NCBI RefSeq assembly: GCF_003048535.1
Contig: NZ_PIRQ01000005.1
Coordinates: 62,001-126,000, forward strand
Reading direction: 5' to 3'
DNA from: Campylobacter concisus
GTDB lineage: Bacteria > Campylobacterota > Campylobacteria > Campylobacterales > Campylobacteraceae
DNA: 64,000 bases
Below, piece by piece: positions 1-8,800 of this stretch. The translations under genes were made by a program, and so were the position numbers. The notes beneath the pieces were generated by a model. That model did no database searches. It worked only from the letters and a program-made list of their open reading frames with translations, and was not told the origin of the DNA. How positions within the stretch are numbered: the first letter of the stretch is position 1; every line of letters starts with the position of its first letter.

Positions 1-190
1 GAGCCATTACAAGCCTTGGTAGCCTAATGTCAAACAAGATGGTCTCTTTCATCTCGTCTATTTTGTTATTAAATATAAAATTTAAAATCTCACTCATACT
101 TATATCAGAACCGCCTATACTAAGCGAGATAAAAGAGAGCAAAACAATGAGCAAAATAAGCAAAACGGCAAGCTTAGTACTACCCTGCAT
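1..190 (-). CDS. FecCD-family iron/haem ABC transporter permease (N-terminal part)
   Basis: Only the first 63 residues are in the window; the gene runs off the left edge. The protein begins with one long hydrophobic helix (residues about 6-24), followed by a short polar stretch and the motif LFDIRLPRLVMA, which matches the 'DxRLPR' signature after TM1 in FecCD/BtuC permeases of siderophore, haem and cobalamin importers. The ATG is preceded by AAAAGGAAATTT, a good ribosome site. It is divergent from hugZ with a Fur-box-like sequence between them, so a role in haem or ferric-siderophore import (ChuB-like) is inferred. The substrate cannot be decided from this fragment. Confidence 0.8.
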   Translation of the reverse strand, partial: MQGSTKLAVLLILLIVLLSFISLSIGGSDISMSEILNFIFNNKIDEMKETILFDIRLPRLVMA

Positions 191-340
191 AAATTTCCTT
201 TTAATACAAATGGCTAAAAACAACAAAAAAGCATAAAAATAAGCAGAAAATATAATTTTAAATAAAAGATATAAATTTTCTAAAATATTATTTTTAACTC
301 GTAATTTTAAAAAAATAAGCTTAATTTTCGCTTTAAAAAT

Positions 341-360
341 ATTAATGATAATTTTAATCA
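341..360. promoter_or_regulatory. Fur-box-like site between the permease gene and hugZ
   Basis: The sequence ATTAATGATAATTTTAATCA resembles three adjacent GATAAT-type hexamers, the usual way of describing a Fur box. It lies 20 bases upstream of a candidate -10 for hugZ (TATGAT, 380-385). It could repress both divergent genes when iron is plentiful. Called from similarity to the consensus only; AT-rich DNA gives chance matches. Confidence 0.5.
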
Positions 361-424
361 ATTTTAAGATTTTCTTTAGTATGATTTTGCGATTTTCAAT
401 TTTATTTTTATAAGGAGAACAGTT

Positions 425-1159
425 TTGAAACAAAGAGCATTAAACCACATGAATAAGGATCATTTGGATATAGTGATCGAGTTTTGTAAGAAATTTAGCG
501 GCGTAGCTGAGCCTACAAATGTCAAAATGACCGATATAAACGAAGATGGCATGGAAATAACATGTGATCAGGCAAAAACATTTGTACCATTTTTAAGCAA
601 AGCAGGCGGAGATGGTTTTAGAGAGTCGATCATCGAGCTTTATATGAGCATCAAGGGCGATACAAACAGCTCTAGTGTGCAAGGCGGGATGATGAAATTT
701 ATAAATAGCTTTAAGACTGTTGTGATCTCAAGCATTCTTGACGGACAAGCGGTTTCGTCGTATTCACCTTTCATAAAAGAAAACGATGAGTTTTATATCT
801 GCATATCATCAGTAGCAGATCACTACCACTCAATAAAACAAAACCCGGATAAAATTTCACTCCTTTTTATTCAGGATGAAAAAGATGCAAAAAGTCTATT
901 TGCTCGTGTAAGAGTAAGCTTTGAAGCAAAAGCTGAATTCATAAGCGACAGTGTAAGAGATGAATTTATATCAAAATTTGAGAGTGCCTTTGCAAATGAA
1001 TCAGCACTTGCATTTATTAAAGAGATGAAAGACTTCTATATAGTAAAACTCACCCCAACAAAAGGTAGATATGTAAAAGGCTTTGGCGCAGCATATGACA
1101 CAGTAGGACTCCAAGTTGTCGATAGTGGCAGAGTAAACAACCCTCACACTAAAAAATAA
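425..1159 (+). CDS. hugZ: HugZ/ChuZ-family haem-degrading oxygenase
   Basis: Haem oxygenase of the FMN-binding split-barrel (pyridoxamine 5'-phosphate oxidase-like) fold, which opens haem to release iron in the cytoplasm. The 244-residue protein has the N-terminal helical segment with His8 and His13 (LNHMNKDH), the split-barrel core from about residue 75, and a C-terminal tail rich in G and H (GFGAAYDTVGLQVV, His241), the region that carries the haem-ligating histidine in HugZ. The start is TTG: AAGGAG at 412-417 sits 7 bases upstream and no other start fits. In C. jejuni, chuZ is likewise divergent from haem-uptake genes; here it faces an iron ABC permease. A Fur-like box lies upstream and a hairpin terminator follows. 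Confidence 0.88.
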   Translation: MKQRALNHMNKDHLDIVIEFCKKFSGVAEPTNVKMTDINEDGMEITCDQAKTFVPFLSKAGGDGFRESIIELYMSIKGDTNSSSVQGGMMKFINSFKTVVISSILDGQAVSSYSPFIKENDEFYICISSVADHYHSIKQNPDKISLLFIQDEKDAKSLFARVRVSFEAKAEFISDSVRDEFISKFESAFANESALAFIKEMKDFYIVKLTPTKGRYVKGFGAAYDTVGLQVVDSGRVNNPHTKK

Positions 1160-1165
1160 TCACTT

Positions 1166-1189
1166 TTGTAAGGCCGTTTGGTCTTACAA
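1166..1189 (+). terminator. Rho-independent terminator of hugZ
   Basis: A 10-bp stem (TTGTAAGGCC with GGTCTTACAA, one G-U pair) with a GTTT loop begins 6 bases after the hugZ stop and is followed by an AT-rich tail. Confidence 0.75.
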
Positions 1190-1415
1190 ATTTATACCTC
1201 TTAAAATTTATTTTTTACCTTACTATAAAAATTTAAATGATATAAATAGTAACATTTTTGCTTTTTATCATAAAAATGGCTTAGGTTTGCCTGAACTTGA
1301 GCAAATCTAGCATCAAAATCCTTAATATACTTATATACAATCTAAACCATAAATTTATGTCATCCAAACAAGATAGGATCATTATAAAAAATTTATTAGA
1401 AACTAAAAAAGAATT

Positions 1416-1434
1416 TACCGGCGCAAGACCGGTA
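1416..1434 (-). terminator. Terminator of flaC
   Basis: On the minus strand a TACCGG/CCGGTA stem with a 7-base loop lies directly after the flaC stop codon and is followed by AAATTC and a run of six T. Confidence 0.75.
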
Positions 1435-1439
1435 AAAAT

Positions 1440-2195
1440 TTATTCGGCTAGAAGTTTATCTAGTTTTGCAGCTAAGCTCGCAGTATCATGAGCTTTGGCT
1501 AAGCTCGCAGCATGAAGTTTTAAATTTGCTTGTAAATTTTCTTCTAAGCTCTTTGTGATGTCGCTGCTATCAAGGTTCTCTACACTATTAGCATTTGCCA
1601 CGCTTCTTGCGGCTAGAGCATTTATACCTCTAAATACAGCATTTTGTGTTGATCCGATCTCTGAACGAAGCGAATTTATATTTTTTAAAATTTCATCTGC
1701 ATTTGAACCGTCATCTTTTACATTTAGAAGCGCATTTGTACCTAAATTTATATTTTTTGTACTCTCACCTGCGAAAAATCCAAGCTCAGCATCAAATACG
1801 TTTTTGCCGTTAAATTTAGCTTCTTTTACACTATCACTCATAGCACTTCTTAGTGCATTGATTTCGCCCTTTATGCCTTTTTGTTCATTTGCTGAGAGAG
1901 TAGGATTTGTAAGCTTACTTGAAAGCTCGCCTATTCTATCCGTACTTTTACTTAAATTTAAAAGCGTTGAATCAGCGATTTGAAGCATACCGATCATGTC
2001 GTTTGCATTTGCCAAACCTTCGTTCAAGACATTTGTTTGTGATAGCAAACTCTCTGCGATTTGCAAATTTGCACCTGAAGCTTTGATCTCGCTGTTTGCA
2101 GAGATAGCATTTAGCGCTTTCTTCTCGCTATTTTTTGCTTGATCTAAATAATAGTTTCCTGAAGCCTGGTTTGCAGTATAAGTTCCTAACTTCAT
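1440..2195 (-). CDS. flaC: Flagellin-like secreted protein FlaC
   Basis: Short flagellin-family protein of 251 residues. It keeps the two conserved terminal coiled-coil regions of flagellin (residues about 35-140, with the family segment NANDMIGMLQIADSTLLNLS, and about 195-250) and has only a short middle part, so the surface D2/D3 domains of true flagellins are missing. Length and sequence fit Campylobacter FlaC, which is exported through the flagellar system, is not a major filament subunit and has been linked to host-cell binding. The ATG is preceded by AAGGAG. No flagellar gene adjoins it; flhA is 31 kb away. I saw no convincing sigma-28 or sigma-54 promoter upstream; a sigma-70-like TATAGTAGAAT is present. 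Confidence 0.82.
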   Translation of the reverse strand: MKLGTYTANQASGNYYLDQAKNSEKKALNAISANSEIKASGANLQIAESLLSQTNVLNEGLANANDMIGMLQIADSTLLNLSKSTDRIGELSSKLTNPTLSANEQKGIKGEINALRSAMSDSVKEAKFNGKNVFDAELGFFAGESTKNINLGTNALLNVKDDGSNADEILKNINSLRSEIGSTQNAVFRGINALAARSVANANSVENLDSSDITKSLEENLQANLKLHAASLAKAHDTASLAAKLDKLLAE

Positions 2196-2279
2196 AACAA
2201 CTCCTTTTTAATAATTCGCTATGGATTCTACTATAAATTCTATAAAAAGTTGCAAAATCTCTATAAAATCCATTTTTCT

Positions 2280-3572
2280 TTACTCTTCTAGCCTCACTGC
2301 GACTGATTTTTTATGAGCGGTTAGCCCCTCAGCTTCAGCTAGCTGCATGCACGATTTGCCAAGATGCATGATACCTTTTCTACTTACTGAAATGATCGAA
2401 CTTCGCTTCATGAAATTTTCAACTCCAAGCGGTGAATAAAATCTCGCACTTCCTCCAGTTGGCAATGTGTGATTTGGTCCAGCGATATAATCCCCCATCG
2501 CTTCAGGTGTAAAGTGTCCAAAAAATATAGCGCCCGCATGAGTCACATCATCAATATAACTTAAAGCATCGTTTGTAGCGATCTCTAGGTGCTCAACAGC
2601 AAGCTCATTCATGAGAGCAAAACACTCTTTTAAATCTTTTGCCACTATTATTGCGGCTTTATTTCTTATGCTTGCACTTGCGATTGGTTCACGTTTTAGT
2701 GTCTTTAGCTCATCTTCAATGTGTCTTTGCACCGCTCTTGCAAAAGCCTCTACCGGTGTTATCAAAAAGGCGCTTGCTATCTCGTCGTGCTCGGCTTGTG
2801 AGAGTAGATCGATCGCTATGTGGCGAGGATCAGCGCTATCATCAGCGATCACGCCTATCTCGCTTGGACCAGCTATCATATCGATATTTACGTCGCCATA
2901 AACTAGCTTTTTAGCAGTCGCTACGTAGATATTGCCAGGTCCTGTGATGACATCAACTTTTGGCACCGTTTCGGTTCCATATGCCATCGCTGCGATCGCA
3001 CTTGCACCGCCTACTTTAAAGGCTGTCTTTATGCCACAAAGATGCATTGCCGCAAGAAGCAAAGGATTTACATTGCCATTTGGTGCAGGTGTACAAACCA
3101 CAATCTCTTTTACGCCAGCCACGATAGCAGGCACAGCGTTCATAAGAAGTGAGCTAGGATATGCTGCCTTACCGCCAGGGATGTAAAGGCCGGCACGATC
3201 AACCGGAGTGTATTTTGCCCCAAGTAATATGTCGTGCTCATCTTTGTAGGTCCAGTCACTTGGCTTTGTGCGCTCATGATAGCTTTTTATCCTATCGTGA
3301 GCTAAATTTAAAGCTACTCTTAGGGCGTTATCTAGAGAGTTATAGGCCGCTTCCATCTCTTTTACGTCGATTATTATGTCGTTTTTGCCTGTGACGCTAA
3401 ATTTATCAAATTTTGTTATCTGGGCAAAAAGTGCACTATCGCCATCTTTTCTTATCTCGTCTATTATGCCCGCAACCACTGGCATTACAGCGCTCATATC
3501 ATTATCACTTCGTCTAACAAGCTGCGAAAATTTACTCTCAAAGTCAGCGTCGCTGCTGTGTAAAAACTTCAT
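2280..3572 (-). CDS. hisD: Histidinol dehydrogenase
   Basis: Catalyses the last two steps of histidine biosynthesis: NAD+- and zinc-dependent oxidation of L-histidinol to L-histidinal and then L-histidine. Full length at 430 residues. Visible family blocks are VDRAGLYIPGGKAAYPSS (about 115-132), the GPGNIYVATAKK segment (about 211-222), the GPSEIGVIAD and LLSQAEHDE blocks (about 235-267; His and Asp ligands of zinc and substrate) and GPNHTLPTGG near the C-terminus. It overlaps the upstream PLP-enzyme gene by ATGA and is the last gene of a six-gene run from peb4. No other his gene is in the window, so the pathway genes are dispersed. Confidence 0.95.
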   Translation of the reverse strand: MKFLHSSDADFESKFSQLVRRSDNDMSAVMPVVAGIIDEIRKDGDSALFAQITKFDKFSVTGKNDIIIDVKEMEAAYNSLDNALRVALNLAHDRIKSYHERTKPSDWTYKDEHDILLGAKYTPVDRAGLYIPGGKAAYPSSLLMNAVPAIVAGVKEIVVCTPAPNGNVNPLLLAAMHLCGIKTAFKVGGASAIAAMAYGTETVPKVDVITGPGNIYVATAKKLVYGDVNIDMIAGPSEIGVIADDSADPRHIAIDLLSQAEHDEIASAFLITPVEAFARAVQRHIEDELKTLKREPIASASIRNKAAIIVAKDLKECFALMNELAVEHLEIATNDALSYIDDVTHAGAIFFGHFTPEAMGDYIAGPNHTLPTGGSARFYSPLGVENFMKRSSIISVSRKGIMHLGKSCMQLAEAEGLTAHKKSVAVRLEE

Positions 3573-4420
3573 CTATTATCCTTTATTTTTAGTTTTCTCT
3601 CATATCTTTGCTTTTGTGTAATGTTACCTAAAATTCCGCCCTGGTGGATATATAAAATTTCATTACTAAGCTTATCTAAATTTGCAAAAAGAGTCATAAA
3701 GCCCACTGGGTCGTAGATAAGCTCAAACTCCACACCACTTTTGCACACTTCAAGCCAAATTTCATAAAGCTCTTTGTATAAATTTCCAAAATGATACTTC
3801 TTTGGCGGATTTAGAATTTGCACTTTGCTGTTTTTATCTAGCCCATAAATTTGCTTTTTTAGGTAGTCGCTATCCCCTACGCAAGGAGCTGTAAAGACCC
3901 TAAGATCGGTGTGTTTTGCCAGGTAGCATGCGCTTGTACCTGTGCCTGAGGGCAAGAAAATATCAGGCTTTATGCCACTTTTTTTACTCCACTCATTGAT
4001 CTCACGTGCTTGCGTGATAAAGCCAAGCTCAGCCTCACTCTGCGCCACGCCCTCGTTTATAAAGAGCGCATTTTGACTCTTTGCTAGCTCTTTAGCAAAT
4101 TTCTCGCGCTCCTCTTTCACAAAAATTTCCATGCCATTTTCAAGTGCAAATTTGAAATTTCCAACTGGATCTTGCTCTAAATTTGAGCTTAGATGAGAGA
4201 TGACGTAGTAAAATTTAAGCCCTTTTAGTTTGGCAAAAAGACTTAGGCTATACATGGCATTTGACTGGCTTGAGCCATGAGATACGATGGCTTTGATGCC
4301 GCTAAGATCGGCCTTTAAAAAATACTCCAGTTTTCTTGCTTTGTTGCCGTTAAACTCGCCTAGCAGATCATCTCTTAAAAGCCAAAATTCTCGCCCTCTT
4401 AAGCGAATTTTATCAATCAC
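3569..4420 (-). CDS. PLP-dependent enzyme of the ACC deaminase / D-cysteine desulfhydrase family
   Basis: Fold-type II (tryptophan-synthase-beta-like) PLP enzyme of 283 residues. The segment GNKARKLEYFL (about 25-35) holds the lysine expected to bind PLP, as in ACC deaminase-like proteins; SHGSSQSNAMYSL is the phosphate/substrate loop, and PSGTGTSACYLAKH is the glycine-rich phosphate-binding loop. Family members deaminate 1-aminocyclopropane-1-carboxylate or break down D-cysteine, and the substrate is not predictable here. It is shorter than typical members (about 330 residues). It overlaps both neighbours (hisD and the MotB-like gene), so it is co-transcribed with them; this linkage does not reveal a pathway. 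Confidence 0.75.
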   Translation of the reverse strand: MIDKIRLRGREFWLLRDDLLGEFNGNKARKLEYFLKADLSGIKAIVSHGSSQSNAMYSLSLFAKLKGLKFYYVISHLSSNLEQDPVGNFKFALENGMEIFVKEEREKFAKELAKSQNALFINEGVAQSEAELGFITQAREINEWSKKSGIKPDIFLPSGTGTSACYLAKHTDLRVFTAPCVGDSDYLKKQIYGLDKNSKVQILNPPKKYHFGNLYKELYEIWLEVCKSGVEFELIYDPVGFMTLFANLDKLSNEILYIHQGGILGNITQKQRYERKLKIKDNR

Positions 4421-5504
4421 CCTTAAACTCCAAAAATTTCTCTATCTCGTTGATAGCCTCTTTGTTTGAGAGTGAAAATTTGATCTCGATGCGCCTTGAA
4501 GCGTCCTTGTCCTCGACTCCGTCTTTAAAAACCAGCTCATTGTAGCTTCGTCCGCTTGCGACAAGTAGCTTTCTAAGGCGAGTATCACCACTAAATGAAT
4601 TTATAAACTCCATCACTGCATAAGCTCTTTTTTGCGAAAGCTCTAAGTTATAAATATAGCTTCCGTCGCTATCTGTAAAGCCTTCGATTATGATTTGATC
4701 AATGTTTGACGCGATATCTTTATCATTTAAAAGCACGTCGAAATATTTACTAAGCGTGACCTTTAGCTCCTCTTTGACCCCTTCTTTTAAGACTGCACTG
4801 CCTTTATCAAAAAGCACTGAGGAGCTAAGCTTTAGCGCGCCTGAGTTTGGATCGATCTCGATGCTTGAGCCTAGCCTATCTTTTAGGGCTGAGATCACTT
4901 TTACTCTGATACCGGTTAAATTTTTAACTCTATCGCGAGTAACGTTTAGATCCCTTAAAAGCTCGTCATATCTAGCCTCTCTTTGGCTCACTTGCTCAAG
5001 CAAAAAGGCGATCTTGGCTAAATTTTTCTCACTGCTTTCATTTGCGTCACTAAGCGCTCTATCTTTTGATGAAATTTCATCATTTAGCACGATCATCTTT
5101 TGATTTAGATCAAAAATGCTAGCATTTAGCTCTTTTATGCTCGTATTTGCGTCCTTGTTTTCCTCTATGAGCTGGGCTAGTTTTTCTTTTAGAGCGTCTA
5201 TTTGGATAACAAAAATTTCATTTGATTTTTTCAAATTTATATTTTCGTCGCTTATCTTTGAAAGCTCGCTTTTTAGGGCGTCGTTTAGCTCTTCAAGGGT
5301 AAAATTCTTACCCTGAGCGTCTTTTAAATTTGCTAAAGCTGCGATGATAGCTTGCTCTTTATTTTCAAGGGTGTTTTGAGTTAGGACGTATTTTACGACG
5401 ACAGCACCGATAAGTAGCATAAAAACAAAGAGCAGACCAGCCATCAAGTCCGCGTACGAAACCCAAAAGCTCGATTGATCTTCGTTATTTTTGTCTATTT
5501 TCAT
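4413..5504 (-). CDS. MotB/OmpA-like inner-membrane protein with a long coiled coil (partner of the MotA-like protein)
   Basis: The 363-residue protein has a short cytoplasmic N-terminus, one membrane helix (about 16-40) whose start reads SYADLMAGLLFVFMLL, then about 160 residues of coiled coil and a C-terminal OmpA-type peptidoglycan-binding domain (about 220-350, with GFTDSDGSYIYN and LSQKRA). Asp19 matches the position of the proton-carrying aspartate of MotB. This is the layout of the B subunit of ion-driven 5:2 motors (MotB, and ZorB of Zorya). The gene overlaps the MotA-like gene by ATGA. It is not the flagellar motB by sequence or location; C. jejuni has a similar pair beside fba. Function unknown. 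Confidence 0.72.
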   Translation of the reverse strand: MKIDKNNEDQSSFWVSYADLMAGLLFVFMLLIGAVVVKYVLTQNTLENKEQAIIAALANLKDAQGKNFTLEELNDALKSELSKISDENINLKKSNEIFVIQIDALKEKLAQLIEENKDANTSIKELNASIFDLNQKMIVLNDEISSKDRALSDANESSEKNLAKIAFLLEQVSQREARYDELLRDLNVTRDRVKNLTGIRVKVISALKDRLGSSIEIDPNSGALKLSSSVLFDKGSAVLKEGVKEELKVTLSKYFDVLLNDKDIASNIDQIIIEGFTDSDGSYIYNLELSQKRAYAVMEFINSFSGDTRLRKLLVASGRSYNELVFKDGVEDKDASRRIEIKFSLSNKEAINEIEKFLEFKGD

Positions 5505-6814
5505 TGCACTAGATTTTCGATCTTTTCTATTACAGAATTTGCTTCTTTATCGATCTCGTCTATATTCTTCTTAAGCTCAGCAATGAGGCTCTCGCGCTCT
5601 TTTTCACGCTCCAAGCTCCTGCCCTCTTGCTCGTAGGCTGCCTTAAATATCGTAGCACTCTCCACGAGCGAGGTTCTAAATGCCTTTAATGCTTCGTTTT
5701 GCTCTTTCATCAAAGAGAGAGAAAATTCTTTTAAAATGGCGTCAAAACTCTTGATAGTCTGCTCAAATTTAAGCTGGCTCTCTTTTGTGGCGTTTAAATT
5801 TCTGCTAAAAATTTCGCCAAGCTTTGCATGCTCGGTTAAAATTTTAACCTCCATATCTTTAAATGCATTAGAAAACGCTCCAACCGCCTTTAATATATCG
5901 GAGTGGATTTTTACAAATTCATCTTGTTTTAGTCCAGATTCATTTAGCATTTTTAAACTTACACTAAGCTCTGCCTTGCTTTGATTGATGATATTTTTCT
6001 CAACCTCGCAAAGCTCTTTTAGGCTGTTAAATTTCTCATTTGTCTGCTCGCTTAGCTCTTTTACAAATTTATCATCAAGCACCATTTTAAAGGCGTCGTG
6101 ACTATCTTTAAAGTAGCCTACACTTGCTTTCATGAAATTTGCATTTAGCTCATTTTCCTGCCAGAAAAACTCACGGCTAAGCTCTTTTTGCTCGCTGTAA
6201 AATTTCTCAAATTTACTAATGCCGATTTTTTCAAAAAACATCCACCAAAGCGCTAAAAATATGCCATAAATTGATACATAAAACGCCGTAGCCACGCCAT
6301 TTAGCAGTATGGCGATCTCTTTTTCTAGGCCGTTTGCGGTGCTTGAGCTAAAGCTTGGCATGGAGATAGCGATACTGATAAATGTGCCTAAAATTCCAAG
6401 CATAGGAAAGACTGCTTGACCGATGTTTGCTAGGTTGTCATTTCTAAAATTTCTTGTGTAGCTCTCAAAAAAATCTTCAAATTTAGCGTTTGCCTTTTTG
6501 ACATTTGAAATTTCAAAGAGGTGAGCGATGATAAATTCTTTTAGCCTTATCTTGTAGTCTTTAGCATTTGCTAAGAAATTTGAGTAAGCTACCAAGGCGC
6601 TGTGGCGAGAAAAGATAAATGCCACAAAAAGTATAACGCCCATCATCACGATGGTGTGAAGCTTCATCTGAAAATTTATAACGCCAAGATACGCTAGCAT
6701 CGCCAAGATGTAGATAGCTAAAGGGATAAAGATAACTTTAAAAAAGACAAAGAAAGAGTGAGCTTGGCGCTCTTTTGGCACGCTTAGCTCACTAAAATCA
6801 TTTTGATTTTGCAT
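5501..6814 (-). CDS. MotA/TolQ/ExbB-like membrane protein with a long cytoplasmic coiled coil
   Basis: The 437-residue protein has four predicted membrane helices: two near the N-terminus (about 24-45 and 50-72) and two in the middle (about 135-157 and 172-198). The middle pair carries FPMLGILGTFISI and LLNGVATAFYVSIYGIFLA, the conserved pore signature of MotA/TolQ/ExbB proton channels. The last 230 residues are polar and helical, with heptad-like spacing and no recognisable domain, much longer than TolQ or ExbB tails. With the overlapping MotB-like gene it should form a proton-driven 5:2 complex. The long tail recalls ZorA of Zorya defence, but no zorC, zorD or zorE is nearby. It lies 4 bases downstream of fba in the peb4-fba run. 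Confidence 0.72.
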   Translation of the reverse strand: MQNQNDFSELSVPKERQAHSFFVFFKVIFIPLAIYILAMLAYLGVINFQMKLHTIVMMGVILFVAFIFSRHSALVAYSNFLANAKDYKIRLKEFIIAHLFEISNVKKANAKFEDFFESYTRNFRNDNLANIGQAVFPMLGILGTFISIAISMPSFSSSTANGLEKEIAILLNGVATAFYVSIYGIFLALWWMFFEKIGISKFEKFYSEQKELSREFFWQENELNANFMKASVGYFKDSHDAFKMVLDDKFVKELSEQTNEKFNSLKELCEVEKNIINQSKAELSVSLKMLNESGLKQDEFVKIHSDILKAVGAFSNAFKDMEVKILTEHAKLGEIFSRNLNATKESQLKFEQTIKSFDAILKEFSLSLMKEQNEALKAFRTSLVESATIFKAAYEQEGRSLEREKERESLIAELKKNIDEIDKEANSVIEKIENLVQ

Positions 6815-6818
6815 AGGA

Positions 6819-7883
6819 TTAGTTCCTATTTAGGCAGTTTAAGTCGCTAAAAGCAGTCTGAAGACGCTTAACCATGCTCTCCTCACCACTTCTTAGCCAT
6901 TTCCTTGGGTCGTAGTATTTTTTATTTGGCTTATCATCGCCTTCTGGGTTGCCGATCTGACCTTGCAAGTATGCTCTATTTTTAGCCTCATACTCGCGCA
7001 CACCGTCCCAGAAAGCCCACTGAGTATCGGTGTCAATATTCATCTTGATAACACCGTAACTTACAGCATCTTTGATGTCTTTTAGCTCACTACCGCTACC
7101 GCCGTGAAATACAAAATTTACTGGCTTGTCACTTTTTGTATTAAATTTCTTTGCCACATAGGCTTGTGAGTTTTTAAGAATTTCTGGTCTTAGTACGACA
7201 TTGCCTGGTTTATAGACGCCGTGAACGTTGCCAAAACTAGCTGCGATGCTAAATTTATCGCTTATCTTACTTAGTCTTTCATAAGCAAGCGCGACATCTT
7301 CTGGCTGAGTGTAAAGAAGCGCATTATCAACACTTGTGTTATCTACGCCGTCTTCTTCGCCGCCGGTTACGCCTAGCTCGATCTCTAGGCTAATGCCAAG
7401 CTCGCTAAGCTCTTTTAGATATTTCTCACACGTGCTTAAATTTTCGTTGATATTCTCTTCGCTAAGATCAAGCATGTGAGAGCTAAAAAGCGGCACGCCG
7501 TGAGTTTTTTTATATTCATGACTTGCTTTTACTAGCTCATCTATCCAAGGCAAAAGCTTTCTAGCAGCGTGGTCAGTGTGTAAAATGACTGGCACGCCGT
7601 AAGCCTTGGCAAGCAGATGAACATGCTTTGCTCCAGCGATCGCACCAAGAACGGCTGCGTTTTCGCAGGCTTTACCAGCGTAAAAACCTGCACCGCCATT
7701 ACTAAACTGAACGATAACAGGCGAGTTAGCAACCTTTGCTGCTTCTAAAACAGCATTTACCGAGTCGCTGCCTACGACATTTACAGCAGGTATTGCAAAA
7801 CCTTGCTCTTTGGCATAAGCATAAAGTTTTGTTACATCATCTCCGCTTAAAACACCAGGTTTTACGATATCTAAAACGCCCAT
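6819..7883 (-). CDS. fba: Fructose-bisphosphate aldolase, class II
   Basis: Zinc-dependent aldolase interconverting fructose 1,6-bisphosphate with dihydroxyacetone phosphate and glyceraldehyde 3-phosphate, probably gluconeogenic in campylobacters that lack phosphofructokinase. 354 residues. Zinc ligands lie in LHTDHAARK (about 105) and in the phosphate-binding block FVFHGGSGS (about 260), and NIDTDTQWAFWDG is the C-terminal signature. I start at the ATG whose codon ends at 7883, because GGAGGA at 7888-7893 is its ribosome site; an in-frame TTG at 7895 would use that site as coding sequence. It lies 15 bases after peb4 and heads the MotAB-like, PLP-enzyme and hisD genes. Confidence 0.96.
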   Translation of the reverse strand: MGVLDIVKPGVLSGDDVTKLYAYAKEQGFAIPAVNVVGSDSVNAVLEAAKVANSPVIVQFSNGGAGFYAGKACENAAVLGAIAGAKHVHLLAKAYGVPVILHTDHAARKLLPWIDELVKASHEYKKTHGVPLFSSHMLDLSEENINENLSTCEKYLKELSELGISLEIELGVTGGEEDGVDNTSVDNALLYTQPEDVALAYERLSKISDKFSIAASFGNVHGVYKPGNVVLRPEILKNSQAYVAKKFNTKSDKPVNFVFHGGSGSELKDIKDAVSYGVIKMNIDTDTQWAFWDGVREYEAKNRAYLQGQIGNPEGDDKPNKKYYDPRKWLRSGEESMVKRLQTAFSDLNCLNRN

Positions 7884-7898
7884 TTTATCCTCCAAATT

Positions 7899-8717
7899 TT
7901 ACTTATATTCTATCTTTGCTTTTTGGCGTAGAGCTTCACTTTTTTGTCTAACAGCAGCTTGGAATTTCTCCATTTTAACAGCTTGCTCGATCTCCGCTTT
8001 TGCTTGCTCAAAGCTTACAGTGCCAGCAGCTTTGCCATCTTCTTTTAAGATAACATGGTATCCAAACTGAGTTTTAACTGGTTTAGTTGAAACTGTGCCA
8101 TTAGCCATTGAAAATGCTGCGTCTGCAAAAGGTTTTACCATTTGGCTTTGACCAAACCAGCCAAGCGCGCCACCATGTGCTGCTGAGCCTTTGTCGATTG
8201 ATTTTTGGCTTGCTAGCTCTGCAAATTTCTTTGTTAGCGCCTCACCTTTTAAATTTTTAAGTTGAGCGATGATGTCGTTTGCTGTTTTTTCATCTTCAAC
8301 TAGGATATGCCTTGCTTTTGCTTGAGCTGGCTCGTTCATACTTGCTTTGTTTTTATTGTAAAAATCTTTTAGTTCGTTATCACTTACTTTTATGCCGTCA
8401 AAAAGCTTTCTCATATAAAGCTCAACCGCGATGCCTTCTTGTGCTGCTTTTACAGCTTTGATGTACTCTACATCTTTTTCGATACCGCTTGATTTAGCAT
8501 CTTTTAAAAGAAGTTTTCTATTTATTAGATCGTCGATTATACGTTTTTTCTCATTTGGTTGAAGCTTGCTAGCGTCAAATCCTGGCATAGCTGCTGATAA
8601 AAGGCTTGAAATATCGCTATCACTTATAGCATCACCATCAACTGTTGCAACTACTGCTGCATTTAGAGTAACAGCTGCTGCTAAACTTAAAACTGCTGGA
8701 AACAAAAATTTTTTCAT
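7899..8717 (-). CDS. peb4: Periplasmic peptidyl-prolyl isomerase / chaperone PEB4 (SurA-like)
   Basis: Periplasmic folding factor for outer-membrane proteins, 272 residues. It has a Sec signal peptide ([20 protein letters not shown], cleaved near residue 20), an N-terminal SurA-like chaperone region, and a parvulin-type PPIase domain at about 130-235, recognised by [22 protein letters not shown] and [12 protein letters not shown]. jejuni PEB4/Cbf2 is a major antigen that affects outer-membrane composition and adhesion. The ATG follows AAAGGATTTAT, and a TATAAT -10 box lies at 8752-8757 on the minus strand. It is the first gene of the run into fba, as in C. jejuni. Confidence 0.93.
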   Translation of the reverse strand: MKKFLFPAVLSLAAAVTLNAAVVATVDGDAISDSDISSLLSAAMPGFDASKLQPNEKKRIIDDLINRKLLLKDAKSSGIEKDVEYIKAVKAAQEGIAVELYMRKLFDGIKVSDNELKDFYNKNKASMNEPAQAKARHILVEDEKTANDIIAQLKNLKGEALTKKFAELASQKSIDKGSAAHGGALGWFGQSQMVKPFADAAFSMANGTVSTKPVKTQFGYHVILKEDGKAAGTVSFEQAKAEIEQAVKMEKFQAAVRQKSEALRQKAKIEYK

Positions 8718-8751
8718 ATAAATCCTTTAAAAAATTGATTTTATGGGCAAG

Positions 8752-8757
8752 ATTATA
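8752..8757 (-). promoter_or_regulatory. -10 box of the peb4-fba promoter
   Basis: TATAAT on the minus strand, giving a leader of about 30 bases with AAAGGA before the peb4 ATG. No clear -35 is seen, as is usual for Campylobacter sigma-70 promoters. Confidence 0.6.
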
Positions 8758-8800
8758 TCAAATAAAGCGATAACTTTTCATTTAACTTAATAAAATAAGG

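Noticed and set aside
27-236. 69-codon plus-strand reading frame at the left edge
   Set aside because: Antisense to the FecCD permease start, which has a clear ribosome site and family motif.
1297-1491. 64-codon plus-strand reading frame
   Set aside because: It overlaps the flaC terminator and 3' end on the other strand and has no ribosome site or family match.
1555-1983. 142-codon plus-strand reading frame
   Set aside because: Antisense to flaC, with no start signal or family resemblance.
4413-6814. Zorya anti-phage system
   Set aside because: Only ZorA/ZorB-like subunits are seen; no zorC, zorD or zorE is within reach, and the neighbours are housekeeping genes.
7884-7895. TTG start of fba four codons upstream
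   Set aside because: It would translate the GGAGGA ribosome site; the ATG ending at 7883 has ideal spacing and matches the family length.
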